The notes: a model not told the origin generated them from the sequence alone. Counted from the stretch's first letter, positions 8,812 through 16,618 are shown. The stretch is 46,969 nucleotides of DNA from Ruminococcaceae bacterium OttesenSCG-928-D13 (GCA_030266915.1 JAJDIZ010000005.1:1-46969); one strand, 5' to 3'. Numbers and translations are program-made.

Positions 8812-8888
8812 GGCAGTCAGCCAATGTTCCTCCACTCGCATGCTTCGCATATCCTTAGCCCTAGGCTCGCTCCAAAACATTGACTGCC
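8812..8888. repeat. Interspersed palindromic repeat, copy 1
   Basis: A 45-base core (8830-8874) begins CTCCACTCGCATGCTTCGCA and ends CCTTAGCCCTAGGCTCGCTC plus CA. It matches copy 2 at 44784-44850 in 18 of the first 20 bases and all but one of the last 23. The core is flanked by locus-specific inverted arms: GGCAGTCA-gcc-AATGTT on the left and AACATTGACTGCC on the right. Two mini-hairpins sit inside the core (ATGC-TTC-GCAT and AGCC-CTA-GGCT). There is no coding gene and no T-run, so it is not an ordinary terminator. Confidence 0.8.
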
Positions 8889-8920
8889 TGCCCTTGTGCA
8901 CTGCCCAAACCAGTTAAAAA

Positions 8921-9367
8921 TCAGCAGGTGAAAAAGTTTTTGGTGGAGAGCTCCTTCATGCGGCGCATCGCCTCGGCGCCCTGCCCGGCGTCCAGCACCA
9001 GCCTCACCCGCTTGCCGTCCCGGTGCATCAGGCGAATTTGGGGCAGCTCCCCGGCCAGGGCAGACCCGCCCTCGGTGGGTGCCAGGATGAAGGCAAAACC
9101 GGCCAGGTCGCCGGCCTTGAAGCATTTCAGGCTCAGCAGGCGGGGCTGCAGCTCGTGGGAGAGGATGGCGTAGTAGACGATGTCGTCGGTGATCAGCACA
9201 TAGTCGAACTGCTCCCTGCCGGTCCAGCGGTTTTCCAGCCTTGTGAAGATGCCCTTGCCCCGGGGAATCCAGCCCTCCAGGGCGTCGCGCAGGTCGTCGG
9301 GCAGGTCGCCGGCGGGCGGGGTGTCAAACCGCAGGTTGCGAAGCTCGATGAAGTATTGGTCGCTCAT
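8921..9367 (-). CDS. Hypothetical protein, 148 residues
   Basis: I do not recognise this family. It is a soluble, mixed alpha/beta protein without signal peptide or membrane helix. It begins MSDQYFIELRNLRFDTPP and contains a WTGREQFDYVLITDDIVYYA segment of beta character and a C-terminal helix with two late Phe and a terminal Cys. The ATG at 9367 is supported by AAAGGAG 7 bases upstream. A perfect -10 box lies about 70 bases upstream, so it may head the minus-strand run through the esterase and rarA, interrupted by the repeat at 8812-8888. Confidence 0.75.
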   Translation of the reverse strand: MSDQYFIELRNLRFDTPPAGDLPDDLRDALEGWIPRGKGIFTRLENRWTGREQFDYVLITDDIVYYAILSHELQPRLLSLKCFKAGDLAGFAFILAPTEGGSALAGELPQIRLMHRDGKRVRLVLDAGQGAEAMRRMKELSTKNFFTC

Positions 9368-9434
9368 GGGGTTTCTCCTTTGGTCGGGGATGCCGCAATC
9401 CCGGTGGTGATGCATTATCTGATGGCATATCAGT

Positions 9435-9440
9435 ATTATA
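9435..9440 (-). promoter_or_regulatory. Probable promoter of the 148-residue hypothetical
   Basis: A perfect TATAAT on the minus strand in an AT-rich pocket, about 68 bases before the start at 9367. No convincing -35 is visible at the right distance. Confidence 0.45.
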
Positions 9441-9496
9441 CCCGTTTTCAGGGGAAAAAGGTAGGGGATGTGGCGAAGGGCCGCGGCATCGAGGCC

Positions 9497-9548
9497 AAAA
9501 AAAAGAACCGGCAGAAAAGGGGATGTGCTTCCCTTCTCTGCCGGTTTT
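9497..9548 (-). terminator. Terminator after the orphan membrane protein
   Basis: ACCGGCAGA and TCTGCCGGT pair around an inner AAGGG/CCCTT stem. On the minus strand the hairpin is followed by a T-rich tract (TTCTTTTTTTT). On the plus strand TTTT also follows, so it may work both ways. Confidence 0.85.
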
Positions 9549-9557
9549 GCGGTCTCA

Positions 9558-10049
9558 TTAAAATGGGACTGTCAGATAGCCTTTCCGCTTTGTGGCCCAA
9601 AAGCACACCGGAATGTACAGTATGGTCAAAGCTGAAAGCGAGATGGCCGTTCCCCATACGGGGAAAACATAGTCGGCAAAACTGCCCATGTCCATGAGCG
9701 CGAACGGAACGGTGCACACAAACATTATGACGATCTGTGCCGTGGCATACAGGGCTGTCGTGGGAATCGGAACAGGCTTTTTCTTGATAAGGGTGTAGTT
9801 GAACAGCACAAGATGTCCCAGCAGGTAAAGCGAAGTGCAGATTGAACAGATACGTTCAGCCGCGATGCGCAAGGAGAGCCTGAGCTCGAGCAGTTCAAAA
9901 TTACCCGCGATTTCCTGTGGGTTCAGTGTCCTATTGAGGACAAACAGCGTCACGGAGTAGGCGCACAGTCCAAAAATCAACAGCACACCCAGGGCTATGG
10001 TGACTATTTTTCGCCTGCCTTCGAGACAGAAACCGATCACCCTTCTCAT
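9558..10049 (-). CDS. Hypothetical four-helix membrane protein
   Basis: A 163-residue protein with a short basic N-terminus (MRRVIGFCLEGRRK) and four predicted membrane segments, roughly residues 15-35, 65-87, 98-120 and 130-152. I recognise no family. AAGGGG precedes the ATG at 10049. By eye its DNA is close to half G+C and uses more A/T-ending codons than its GC-rich neighbours, which suggests recent acquisition. It has its own strong terminator and stands between a promoter for the next gene and the EAL-HDOD gene. Confidence 0.65.
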   Translation of the reverse strand: MRRVIGFCLEGRRKIVTIALGVLLIFGLCAYSVTLFVLNRTLNPQEIAGNFELLELRLSLRIAAERICSICTSLYLLGHLVLFNYTLIKKKPVPIPTTALYATAQIVIMFVCTVPFALMDMGSFADYVFPVWGTAISLSALTILYIPVCFWATKRKGYLTVPF

Positions 10050-10081
10050 GCTTACCCCTTGTCATTGCCTGTTTAATGATA

Positions 10082-10108
10082 CCCCGGCAGGCAGGCGGCC
10101 TGTCGGGG
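10082..10108 (-). terminator. Possible weak terminator after the EAL-HDOD gene
   Basis: CCCCGGCAGG and CCTGTCGGGG pair with one mismatch around a 7-base loop, 16 bases past the stop of the EAL-HDOD gene. No proper T-run follows on either strand, so termination is doubtful. Confidence 0.35.
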
Positions 10109-10123
10109 CAAAACAGCTAAAGC

Positions 10124-11365
10124 TTATTTTTTGGTCGATTCGGCGGAGTAGGGGCTCATCAGGTCGTTCCACACCTGGTTGACGTACTCGGCGCTCTCCA
10201 GGTATTTCTGGCTGACGATATTCTCCTCGATGCCAAGCTCGGAGGCTAGCGGGGTCATGCCCTTCCAGTCGGCATTGTCGTATTTCAGCACCAGCTGGAA
10301 CAGTGTGCCGCAGATGCCCTCGCCCTTGAGCAGGCCATCCTTGATATCGTCGGTGATGGGCAGCGGCTCGAGGGCGTCCTCGAGCTTGACCCCCATCAGC
10401 AGGCCCAGGGTGGAGAACATCCCCATCAGGTAGGCCTCGCTCTTGCTGATGGGCAGGTCCGGAATGTAGGGCGCCAGCTCCTGGCAGAACTGCCCGCGCA
10501 GGAAGCTTGTCTTGATCAGCTCGGTGGGAATTTTGCCGTCGCTGTTTTTGAAGGAGAGCAGGTAGACCCACTGCTTCAGCTGGCCCACGCCCAGCACCAC
10601 CAAAGCCTGCTTAACGCTGCGCGCCGGGTTGCGCAGGGCGAAGTAAGCCGAGTTGACCAGCTTGAGCAGGCTGAAGGTGAGGGTGACGTCCCGGGAGATG
10701 ATGGTGGCAATCTCATCCAGGTCCGGCTCGTCCTTGGTGATGGCGATGATCAACTGGAAGAAGTTGGACTGGAGATGCTCCACCTGGGCCACGGGGGAGT
10801 ACATGCTTTCGGCCACATGGGTGCCCTGCAGGTACTCGATGCCGTAGCTCTTGGCAGTGTCGTAGATCTCCTTCGAGTTGATGCCATAGCCAATCACCCG
10901 CTTGCCGAAGCTCCTGGCGATGTCCAGGATGCTGTTCAGCGAGGGGTTGGGCTTCGACATGTTGATCTTGATGATGTCAACGATGTCGAGGATGGCAAAG
11001 TAACGGCTGGAGAACTCAAAGCCCTTGATGGCAATCTCGTAGCCGCTTTTTTTGTGTTCCTCAATCAGCTTTTGGGCCACCGGATGCACGAGGATGGTGT
11101 CCTCTATCTGAATGACGAGGTGCTCGGGATTGAACATCTTGGGGATGTCCTTCTCAAGCAGGTTTGGGGTGAACGTGATGAACGCCTTTTTGTTGTTCAA
11201 AAGACGTACATTGTCCATCTCAAGCAGGAAGTCCTCAATCATGTTGGCAGCTTGGGTATCCTGCTGGTTGTACAAAGTTACGCCCCGGTCCTCGTACAAT
11301 AGTTCGTAGGCGTAGGCCTCACCATCTGGCCCGATGATCGGCTGCCGGACAATGTTGGCGCCCAT
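10124..11365 (-). CDS. EAL-HDOD two-domain signalling protein (YuxH-like)
   Basis: A 413-residue protein. The N-terminal half (about 1-205) is an EAL-type phosphodiesterase fold starting with RQPIIGPDGEAYAYELLYED; the catalytic EAL triplet reads ELL, and later metal ligands are not obvious, so it is probably inactive toward c-di-GMP and may only bind it. The C-terminal half (about 206-395) is an HDOD domain (SRDVTLTFSLLKLVNSAYFA). YuxH/CdgJ-type proteins affect motility in other bacteria. It starts 41 bases after cheV with GAGGAG upstream, so it is probably co-transcribed with it. Confidence 0.88.
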   Translation of the reverse strand: MGANIVRQPIIGPDGEAYAYELLYEDRGVTLYNQQDTQAANMIEDFLLEMDNVRLLNNKKAFITFTPNLLEKDIPKMFNPEHLVIQIEDTILVHPVAQKLIEEHKKSGYEIAIKGFEFSSRYFAILDIVDIIKINMSKPNPSLNSILDIARSFGKRVIGYGINSKEIYDTAKSYGIEYLQGTHVAESMYSPVAQVEHLQSNFFQLIIAITKDEPDLDEIATIISRDVTLTFSLLKLVNSAYFALRNPARSVKQALVVLGVGQLKQWVYLLSFKNSDGKIPTELIKTSFLRGQFCQELAPYIPDLPISKSEAYLMGMFSTLGLLMGVKLEDALEPLPITDDIKDGLLKGEGICGTLFQLVLKYDNADWKGMTPLASELGIEENIVSQKYLESAEYVNQVWNDLMSPYSAESTKK

Positions 11366-11406
11366 GAAAACATCATCTCCTCGTGATAGGATAAAGACTT
11401 TTCTTG

Positions 11407-12324
11407 TCAGTTCTGGCTCAGGGTCAATTCGTCCACAAACTCAATCAGCTGCAACAGTTCGGGCTTCGAGAACTGCCCGGTGGCGCCCAGCTGCTTGCCC
11501 ACCGCCAGCAGCTGCTCGTTTATCAGGGAGGAGAAGATGACGATGGGAATGTCTTTGAGAATCTCGTCCTCATGCATCAGCTTGATCAGGTGATGGCCGT
11601 CCATCTTGGGCATTTCGATGTCGGTGATCATGCAGGACACCAGGTTCTTGATGGGTACCCCGAGCCCCTTTTGCTCCTGAAGGTACTCCCAGGCTTCCTC
11701 GCCGTTTTTCATTTTGGTGATGCGGGTGTAGCCGGCTTTTCTCAGGCCATCCAGCACCATCTGGCTCAGCAGCATCGAATCCTCCACATAGAGGAGGGGA
11801 TGGTTGTTGGCCGGGCGGTCACCCAGTTTTTCCAGCTCGGCAATGCGCATGCCGCTCTCGGGGTTGATCTCGGTGACGATTTTCTCAAAGTCCAGAATCG
11901 TGATGAGGCGGCCATCGTATTCGGCAATGGCGGTGGCAATGCCCTCGGTGCCGCCATAGATGATTTCGTCCGGTTTTTGCAGGTTGTTCCAGGAGATGCG
12001 CGAGATGCCCACCACCTCGTGTACATGGAAAGCGTAGCTCTCCTGGCTGAAATTGGTGATGATGAAAACGTCGGTTTCGAGGTGGTCGCTGGCGCCCAGG
12101 CCCAGGTAGTGGGCCAGGTTCACCACGGTGATGACCTCTTCCCTGGGCTTGAAAACCCCCTCGATGTTGGGGTTGGACTTCTGCATCGGGTTGACCGGGG
12201 AGTACTTCATGATCTCTTTGACCTTGGCTACGTTGATGCCATACAGGTTGCCGTCGATCGTGAACTCCAGGATACCCAGCTCATTCGTGCCGGATTCCAG
12301 CAAAATATCTGCATTGACGTTCAT
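11407..12324 (-). CDS. cheV: Chemotaxis coupling protein CheV (CheW domain plus receiver)
   Basis: A 305-residue protein. Residues 15-155 form a CheW-like coupling domain (LEFTIDGNLYGINVAKVKEI); residues 175-300 form a response-regulator receiver with the acidic pair Glu181/Asp182 and phosphoacceptor Asp235 in MITDIEMPKMDG. CheV links receptors to CheA and is used for adaptation in Bacillus. AGGAGG lies 6 bases before the ATG. It stands apart from the cheAWRB cluster, on the other strand, with its own promoter. Confidence 0.95.
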   Translation of the reverse strand: MNVNADILLESGTNELGILEFTIDGNLYGINVAKVKEIMKYSPVNPMQKSNPNIEGVFKPREEVITVVNLAHYLGLGASDHLETDVFIITNFSQESYAFHVHEVVGISRISWNNLQKPDEIIYGGTEGIATAIAEYDGRLITILDFEKIVTEINPESGMRIAELEKLGDRPANNHPLLYVEDSMLLSQMVLDGLRKAGYTRITKMKNGEEAWEYLQEQKGLGVPIKNLVSCMITDIEMPKMDGHHLIKLMHEDEILKDIPIVIFSSLINEQLLAVGKQLGATGQFSKPELLQLIEFVDELTLSQN

Positions 12325-12378
12325 TTACGAACCTCCTAGACCATACTGCGGGATACAACTGCCTGGATATACAATTCA

Positions 12379-12407
12379 AGTATAACATCAAAACGCCCGG
12401 ATATCCA
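12379..12407 (-). promoter_or_regulatory. cheV promoter
   Basis: On the minus strand TGGATA (12402-12407) and TATACT (12379-12384) are 17 bases apart, and TGT before the -10 makes it an extended -10. An 8-base inverted repeat, CTGGATAT (12363-12370) and ATATCCAG (12401-12408), brackets the core promoter and could be an operator. Confidence 0.55.
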
Positions 12408-12488
12408 GTAAATGGGAAAAAAAGTTTTGGAAGTAAAGCGGAGTAAAAACGCGATGACACATATATTTGACTGAGAGCACTTTCCGCG

Positions 12489-12553
12489 TTTTTCGGCGAA
12501 ACCTGTCGAAGCCGCCGCCGGTGCAGGCGTTTGGCGAGACAGGCCGCCAAAAA
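12489..12553. repeat. Long imperfect hairpin downstream of the FtsA-like gene
   Basis: TTTTTCGGCGAAACCTGTC on the left pairs with GACAGGCCGCCAAAAA on the right around a GC-rich loop of about 30 bases. The T tracts lie outside the 5' arm rather than the 3' arm on both strands, so it does not look like a standard terminator, although it may end the transcript from the FtsA-like gene. Confidence 0.4.
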
Positions 12554-12572
12554 TAGGGGTGGCAGCGCCGGG

Positions 12573-14945
12573 TTATGACAAGGCCTCCTCCCAGCCGATT
12601 TCCACCACGTCGCCGCTCACCAGTTCCTCCAGATAGGGGGCGTCGCGGCCGTTCACCGTCACCCGCACCTTGCCCTTGGGGTTGGCCGGGTCGATGTCGA
12701 CAAGGGCAAGCATGTCAAACAGGCGGTGGGGCTCGCCGCTGGGCTTGGGCGGCAGCACCACGGTGCGGCCGTTCAGGTCCACCCGCAGGCTGCGGCCCGG
12801 CGCCGGGGCGGGCTCGGGCGCCGGTTTTGGCGCGGCCTCGGGTTGGGGCTCCGGCACGGGTGTCGGGTCCGGTGTGGCCTCGGGCTTGGGTTCCGGCGCA
12901 GGCGCAAACGCCGGTTGGACCGCGATTTCGGGCGGGACAATCGGTTCCGGTTTGGCCTCGATTTCAATGGCCTGGCTTGGGGCAGATGGTGCCGGCGCAG
13001 GCTCGGGCGCGGATTCCGCCAGGGGCTCCAATTGGGCCGCGCTGGGCTTGGGCAGCGGCGCCGACGCGGGGGGCGGCGTTTCGGCCTCGGTTTCCGCCGG
13101 CATGGGTGTTGCAGCTTCCGGCGTGGAGTCAGCCGCCTCGGGGGTGGCCGCGCCAGCGGGCGCCTGCACAGGTGCCTCGGCGGGCGGCGCTTCGGCCGCG
13201 GCCTGGGCGCCGCAGATAATCACATCGCCGTCGTGCAGCTCAGTGGCGGCCCCGGCGGGCTGGCCGTTCACGGTGATGGCCTCGCCCTCGGTTCCGATGC
13301 CGGCGGCCTCGCACAGCTCACCCACCGTGAGCACCAGATACAGCTCTACCGCGTCCTGCTCCTTGATCGGGGTATCCGGCTCTGCAATGGCGCCGTTCAC
13401 CCGGGCAATCAGCCCGGCCAGCAGTGTTCGGCCGTTCAGCGTCACCCGCAGGGGCAGCGCCCCCCGGGCGTAGTCGGCTATCTCGGCACTGGCGTCCGTG
13501 CCGCGCACGGCCCGGGTGATCTCAATCTGGTCGCCCTTCTCCACCGGGGTGGCCAGGCTGGCCGGCTTGCCGTTCACCAAAAGCTCGGCCGGGGTGTGCA
13601 GCCCGCCCCGCACCGTGGTGCGCGCGCCGTTCAGGGCGAAGGTCAGTGGCCGCCCGTTGCGGCCCATCAGGTCGGAGTAGGTGTACCCGCCCAGCAGCAG
13701 GGCGTCCATCACGCTGGCGGTTGCCGGAGTGAACAGCCGCACCCTTTGCCCGTTAATGGTGACCGATGCGCCCTCCACCTCGGCGTTGTCTGCCGTGGTG
13801 AGGGCGATGCCCACCGGGGTGGCGAACTCGGGGCCGTCCAGCCCGCTGCCCTCGTTCAGCACCTTGCCGGAGAACTGGGTGCCGGCGGCGGCCACCCGTT
13901 TTTCGGGCAGGCTGAGCTTTTCCTCCAGCTTTTCACACAGGCCGGGGGTTTTGCTGCCCCCGCCCACCAGGAAAACCGCGGCCGGCGCGCCGGCGTTGCA
14001 GTCCCGGATGCGCTCGGCAATCACCTCGGCCAGGGTGTCCACCGCCGGCTCGATGGTCTCGGCCAGCTCGGCCGGTTCGGCGGTGTGCTCGAAGCCGAGG
14101 ATGTCGCTGTAGCTGATCGCCTCGCCCGCCGCCAAGCCCAGCTTGAGCTGCTCGGCGGTGGGGAAGTCCACCAGGTATTTTTTGATCAGGGCCTCGGTCA
14201 CCTCGTCGCCCGCCATGGTGGCCATGGTGTAGCCGGCCACCGAACCATCGGCCGAGAGGGCGATGTCCGAGGTGCCGGCGCCGATGTCCACAAGGGCCAG
14301 GTTCAGCAGGCGCAGGTCCTGCGGGATGACGGCCCGCATGGCGGCAATTGGCTCGAGGGTCAGGGTGTCGATCTCCAGCGCCAGCAGTTCCATGCAGCGG
14401 CGCAGGCTCTCCACCACCTCGGCGGGCAGGAAGGTGGCGATGATCTCCACCTCGGCCTTGCCGCCCCGGTGGCCCACAATGGTGCTGAAGGGGTAGCCGT
14501 CCAGCAGGTAGCGCACCACGCTGTGGCCCACGCAGTAGTAGGCGGTGTCCTGGCTGTCCAGGTCAAGCCGGGCCGCGTTGATGGCGGCGTTCTCGAGGGC
14601 GTAGGCGTCCCGCGGGGTGATGGTGACCCCCTCGGGCAGGTCGGCCTCGGCGGTGGAGCGGGCGGTTTTCAGCGCGCGGCCGGCCGCCGCCACACCCACC
14701 CGGGTGAAGGTGACGCCCAGCTGCTGCTCGATGCGGCTTTTCACAAGGCCGGCCACTTTGGCCACCTGCTCAATGTCTTCAATCTGGCCGTCGATCATTG
14801 CCCGGCGGGGGTGGGCCTCCATGGCCCAGGCTTCCACCACGAAAAGCTCACCCTCCCGGTGGCCGGCAATGCCAACCACGCTGCGGGTGCCGATGTCGAG
14901 CACGAAAATCCGGCCGTCCCCGGCCGGGGAAGACTGCTGTTCCAA
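12573..14945 (-). CDS. FtsA/PilM-like actin-fold ATPase with C-terminal repeat domains
   Basis: A 790-residue protein, nearly twice the length of FtsA. Residues 10-400 form an actin-like ATPase: phosphate-1 loop VLDIGTRSVVGI, phosphate-2 ALVDIGAGTSDIAL, adenosine motif VFLVGGGSKTPG. Next come several small beta-rich modules built on a VNG/LNG turn (ITVNGQPAG, LLVNGKPAS, VTLNGRTLL). A Pro/Ala/Glu-rich linker of about 150 residues follows, then a final module (LRVDLNGRTVV, VRVTVNGRDAP). It starts with TTG at 14945, supported by GGAGGGG 8 bases upstream. Related long FtsA-like proteins occur in Clostridia without a settled role. Its position among PilZ, CheV and ComFB genes hints at surface appendage or motility work, not septation; that is inference. 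Confidence 0.8.
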   Translation of the reverse strand: MEQQSSPAGDGRIFVLDIGTRSVVGIAGHREGELFVVEAWAMEAHPRRAMIDGQIEDIEQVAKVAGLVKSRIEQQLGVTFTRVGVAAAGRALKTARSTAEADLPEGVTITPRDAYALENAAINAARLDLDSQDTAYYCVGHSVVRYLLDGYPFSTIVGHRGGKAEVEIIATFLPAEVVESLRRCMELLALEIDTLTLEPIAAMRAVIPQDLRLLNLALVDIGAGTSDIALSADGSVAGYTMATMAGDEVTEALIKKYLVDFPTAEQLKLGLAAGEAISYSDILGFEHTAEPAELAETIEPAVDTLAEVIAERIRDCNAGAPAAVFLVGGGSKTPGLCEKLEEKLSLPEKRVAAAGTQFSGKVLNEGSGLDGPEFATPVGIALTTADNAEVEGASVTINGQRVRLFTPATASVMDALLLGGYTYSDLMGRNGRPLTFALNGARTTVRGGLHTPAELLVNGKPASLATPVEKGDQIEITRAVRGTDASAEIADYARGALPLRVTLNGRTLLAGLIARVNGAIAEPDTPIKEQDAVELYLVLTVGELCEAAGIGTEGEAITVNGQPAGAATELHDGDVIICGAQAAAEAPPAEAPVQAPAGAATPEAADSTPEAATPMPAETEAETPPPASAPLPKPSAAQLEPLAESAPEPAPAPSAPSQAIEIEAKPEPIVPPEIAVQPAFAPAPEPKPEATPDPTPVPEPQPEAAPKPAPEPAPAPGRSLRVDLNGRTVVLPPKPSGEPHRLFDMLALVDIDPANPKGKVRVTVNGRDAPYLEELVSGDVVEIGWEEALS

Positions 14946-15016
14946 GCCTGCAACCCCTCCGCACTATAGAGTAGATGATGCCTTGGCGGGCACCAAAGGT
15001 TGGACCAAATGACAAA

Positions 15017-15050
15017 CAGGGGACACGCCCAGGCCCTGGGGCGCCCCCTG
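15017..15050 (-). terminator. Terminator after the PilZ gene
   Basis: On the minus strand CAGGGGGCGCCCC pairs with GGGCGTGTCCCCTG and is followed by TTTGTCATTT. The T tract is interrupted, so efficiency may be partial. Confidence 0.5.
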
Positions 15051-15078
15051 ACAAATCAATGCAGCATATACCCCATGG

Positions 15079-15786
15079 CTAATCGGGGGAGATAACGGTG
15101 TTGCGGCGGCGGTTTTTCTCCACCCGCTGCAGCTGGAACAGCTCCTTGCACAGGCTGTCCATCTGGCGCTCGGAGAAATCGAAGAAGGTGCAGCCGTACT
15201 GGGTGTCCCCGTTGGGCATTTTGATCAGGCGCTGCACCCGCAGGCACAGGCTCATCGGGGAGTCCAGCAGGGTGAACTCGATGTAGTAGCGGGCGCCCGG
15301 GTTCAGGGTAACCAAGCTCTGCAGCCGCACGCCGGTGAGGCTGATGTCCATCACCCGAACCTCCACCGAGCTGTCCAGCAGCATCTGTTCGGCTGCCTCA
15401 GGGGTGGCGGCGGCCAGGGCTGCGTCGAACTTGGCCTGCTCCTCGTCGCTTAAAAGCACGCTGAGACGGCCGGACACGTTGGTGTTAACCCGGAAAGCGC
15501 CGCGGCGCTCGAAGTCCTGCAGGGGTTTAACTTCCTCCACCCGCACAAAGTTGTCGGTGGAAAGATAAATGATGCCCACCAGGATGCGAGTGCCCTCCTG
15601 GGAGTTGTAGACGAACAGCTTGACCGGCATGCGGTACTGCAAAAGGGGCATGCGCTCGTTGTCGTTCGAGGCCAGCTCCAGGGCGCCCTGGTCAATTTTA
15701 ATGATACGGCCCACGGCCAACAGGTCGTTCGAGAGGCTTTTCACCTCGCAAAGTGAGCCGATATATTCCTGGGGTATTGCCAACAT
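15079..15786 (-). CDS. PilZ domain c-di-GMP-binding protein (YcgR/YpfA-like flagellar brake)
   Basis: A 235-residue protein. Residues 1-95 form a YcgR-N-type beta domain; residues 95-225 form a PilZ domain. Both c-di-GMP-binding motifs are intact: RRGAFR (RxxxR) near residue 94 and DISLTG (DxSxxG) near residue 147. Proteins of this layout slow the flagellar motor or alter CheY-independent motility when c-di-GMP rises. The ATG at 15786 is preceded by GAGGT. It lies 56 bases downstream of comFB on the same strand. Confidence 0.9.
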   Translation of the reverse strand: MLAIPQEYIGSLCEVKSLSNDLLAVGRIIKIDQGALELASNDNERMPLLQYRMPVKLFVYNSQEGTRILVGIIYLSTDNFVRVEEVKPLQDFERRGAFRVNTNVSGRLSVLLSDEEQAKFDAALAAATPEAAEQMLLDSSVEVRVMDISLTGVRLQSLVTLNPGARYYIEFTLLDSPMSLCLRVQRLIKMPNGDTQYGCTFFDFSERQMDSLCKELFQLQRVEKNRRRNTVISPD

Positions 15787-15842
15787 AAATCTACCTCACT
15801 TCATCGAATAACCCGTTTTTATCGGTCCGGGCCACTAATCAG

Positions 15843-16139
15843 TCAATGGGCAGGTGCGGCCAGTGCCCGGCTGTGACTGCCTTGCAGAACCTGCTCGACA
15901 CCCCTGCCCACGGCCACCAGCACGTCGGACTGGTACTGAAGCTCCTTGCTGCGGTACTCGCCGTAGACCTCGCCGGTTACGCAGGTGACGTAGAACGGGG
16001 CCAGTTCATTCAGCGCCGACACCCGCACCTGCGCCATACAGGCCGGGCAGCGGCAGAGCGTATCATATTTTTCGGGATGCAGGGAAAGCTCCTTGTTCAG
16101 GGCGTTGTCCACCAGCACTTCCATGTAGTTTTGAATCAT
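15843..16139 (-). CDS. comFB: Late competence development protein ComFB
   Basis: A 98-residue ComFB family protein beginning MIQNYMEVLVDNALNKEL, with a C-x-C-x2-C arrangement (LCRCPAC, near residues 28-34) that resembles the Zn-binding site seen in Bacillus ComFB. ComFB-type domains have recently been tied to cyclic-dinucleotide signalling in cyanobacteria, so a place beside PilZ and EAL-HDOD genes is suggestive. ComFA and ComFC are not nearby. GAGGTAG precedes the ATG. Confidence 0.88.
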   Translation of the reverse strand: MIQNYMEVLVDNALNKELSLHPEKYDTLCRCPACMAQVRVSALNELAPFYVTCVTGEVYGEYRSKELQYQSDVLVAVGRGVEQVLQGSHSRALAAPAH

Positions 16140-16157
16140 TGCACTACCTCACACCAC

Positions 16158-16185
16158 ATTATACCAATATTATTGCGATTTGCAA
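16158..16185 (-). promoter_or_regulatory. comFB promoter
   Basis: On the minus strand TTGCAA (16180-16185) and a perfect TATAAT (16158-16163) are 16 bases apart, with TGG before the -10. It lies directly upstream of comFB and would also serve the PilZ gene. Confidence 0.7.
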
Positions 16186-16222
16186 ACATTTACTGGCGAA
16201 AAGTCGATGCCCGGTCAGCTTT

Positions 16223-16618
16223 TCAGCCTTTGTCTTTCCCAGGCCCCTCCAGGTTCTGAAGCTGCTCGCGCAGGGCGCGGGCGGCGTCCAGCGAGCCGCT
16301 TTGCAGCCCCACATCGCTGGCGGCGTGCTTGATGCTGGACGACATCTGCAAAATCTGCATGTAAATGGCGGCCACCACCTGGTACAGGTCGGGCGGGATA
16401 TCGCGCCCCACCTCCAGCATGCACAGCATCGAGGCGGCGGAGTCGTCCTTATACACCGGGATGCCCTTTTCCTCGGCGATGCCGATGATCCTGTCGGCAA
16501 TCTGCCCGTAGCCCGAGGCAATCACCACCGGGGCGTTCTGGTTCTCCATGTTGTATTTCAGCGCCACGGCCTTGTTGCGGCCGGCGCCTTTTCTCTCGGC
16601 CCGCTCAGATTTTGACAT
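16223..16618 (-). CDS. FlhB C-terminal domain homologue (FhlX/YlqH-like)
   Basis: A 131-residue protein matching the cytoplasmic C-terminal domain of the flagellar export switch FlhB (KAVALKYNMENQNAPVVIAS, then DIPPDLYQVVAAIYMQI). The membrane half of FlhB is absent. The autocleavage NPTH motif is also missing; the sequence reads GRNKAVALKY at that place. In Bacillus the equivalent FhlX can replace the FlhB C-terminal domain. The ATG at 16618 overlaps the upstream gene by 14 bases, a coupling like ylqG-ylqH. The C-terminal extension of about 45 residues is helical. Confidence 0.88.
   Translation of the reverse strand: MSKSERAERKGAGRNKAVALKYNMENQNAPVVIASGYGQIADRIIGIAEEKGIPVYKDDSAASMLCMLEVGRDIPPDLYQVVAAIYMQILQMSSSIKHAASDVGLQSGSLDAARALREQLQNLEGPGKDKG

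Noticed and set aside
8743..8920. Repeat copy 1 as an ordinary terminator
   Set aside because: No T-run follows the stem on either strand, and the same core occurs inside a coding region at 44.8 kb.
8817..9125. Open frame of 102 codons on the minus strand running through repeat copy 1
   Set aside because: It starts inside the 148-residue hypothetical gene in another frame and reads into the repeat; no binding site and no family resemblance.
12726..14969. Open frame of 747 codons opposite the FtsA-like gene
   Set aside because: Antisense shadow; no motif, no ribosome binding site, and the minus frame encodes an intact actin-type ATPase.
16223..16618. Broken or truncated flhB
   Set aside because: Its size, start and overlap with the upstream gene match the separate FhlX/YlqH family, so it is a complete small gene and not a remnant.
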